From: Bacteroides timonensis
GTDB taxonomy: Bacteria; Bacteroidota; Bacteroidia; Bacteroidales; Bacteroidaceae
Reading direction: 5' to 3'
DNA length: 64,000 bases
NCBI RefSeq assembly: GCF_000513195.1
Contig: NZ_CBVI010000091.1
Coordinates: forward strand, 103,917-167,916
Part shown: one piece after another, positions 63,847 through 64,000 of the stretch
How positions within the stretch are numbered: the stretch's first letter is position 1
Layout of the letters: each line of letters opens with the position of its first letter
Translations under genes and position numbers: made by a program
Notes under the pieces: generated by a model
Database searches by the model: none
Told to the model about the DNA's origin: nothing
Seen by the model: the letters and a program-made list of their open reading frames with translations, nothing else

Positions 63847-64000
63847 TCAAAATAATCTTAGCTGCCCGTCGTTGACAAATTGCAGGTCAATGGCGGGCTT
63901 CTTCTCAAAGAAACAGTATGCTGCAATTGCCGCCAATGCGTTAGCAATGAAATTATTGAATGACCGATGCCTGGAGTGTTCGATCTGTGCAATATTCTTC
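63847..64000 (-). CDS. C-terminal part of a transposase gene (runs off the window)
   Basis: The reverse strand codes for about 50 residues up to a TGA at 63847-63849. They include AQIEHSRHRSFNNFIANALA, then AYCFFEKKPAI and the end NDGQLRLF. The IEHSRHRS..NF..N.L....AYC...KKPAI pattern is what I know from the ends of Bacteroides insertion-sequence DDE transposases; I do not assign the IS family. The element's end should lie between 63772 and 63846, where I could not fix an inverted repeat; that stretch otherwise shows only a weak ACTCC/GGAGT stem. Confidence 0.6.
   Translation of the reverse strand, partial: KNIAQIEHSRHRSFNNFIANALAAIAAYCFFEKKPAIDLQFVNDGQLRLF

Overview
The window reads as chromosome of a gut Bacteroides, probably of the polysaccharide-degrading B. 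intestinalis/cellulosilyticus/ovatus type; the species is not certain. Four SusC and four SusD proteins, a hybrid two-component regulator, many signal-peptide-II glycoside hydrolases, a 488-residue catalase and repeated promoter elements of the Bacteroides -7 form TAnnTTTG all support this. No tRNA, rRNA or CRISPR array was seen.

Layout. (1) 1-7.5 kb is a probable beta-mannoside locus: a SusD fragment and SusC, a GH130 phosphorylase, a sodium/solute symporter and a divergent AraC regulator. An identical 18-bp motif sits exactly 39 bp upstream of the -7 boxes of both leftward operons, which suggests one regulator controls both. (2) 7.5-16.5 kb is housekeeping and accessory: catalase, a VanX-like dipeptidase, a lipoprotein plus a subtilisin-like protease whose signal peptide is cut off by an in-frame stop, an M50-like membrane protease, an ATPase and a THUMP-like methyltransferase. 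(3) 16.6-34.6 kb is a hybrid two-component system (HTCS) locus that looks xylan-directed: GH3-GH8 operon, lipoprotein aldose epimerase, GH2, leftward SusC-SusD, and the HTCS itself. Three promoters here carry TGTAAC-type sites phased by about 21 bp at nearly the same distance from the -7 box. (4) 34.8-45.6 kb is a fucose/alpha-xyloside locus: AraC, GH29, SusC, SusD, GH31, rhamnose/fucose mutarotase, with a 40-bp operator-like direct repeat in the divergent promoter region. (5) 45.9-55.6 kb is SusC, SusD, two lipoproteins with related C-terminal discoidin-like domains, and GH97. (6) 55.7-59.8 kb is a markedly GC-rich pair, a TonB-dependent receptor and a purple-acid-phosphatase-like enzyme. (7) 60-64 kb holds an LruC-domain lipoprotein, a fimbrillin-anchor-like lipoprotein, a small cupin and the end of a transposase gene.

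The genes work as parallel nutrient pathways. Outer-membrane SusCD pairs import oligosaccharides, surface or periplasmic hydrolases trim them, and each locus has its own sensor, except the GH97 locus, for which none is visible. Between genes lie four unrelated but similarly built arrays of self-complementary repeats with a period of 22 bp (or 11 bp) at 7.6, 16.6, 34.7 and 58.7 kb. They are the least explained structure in the window.
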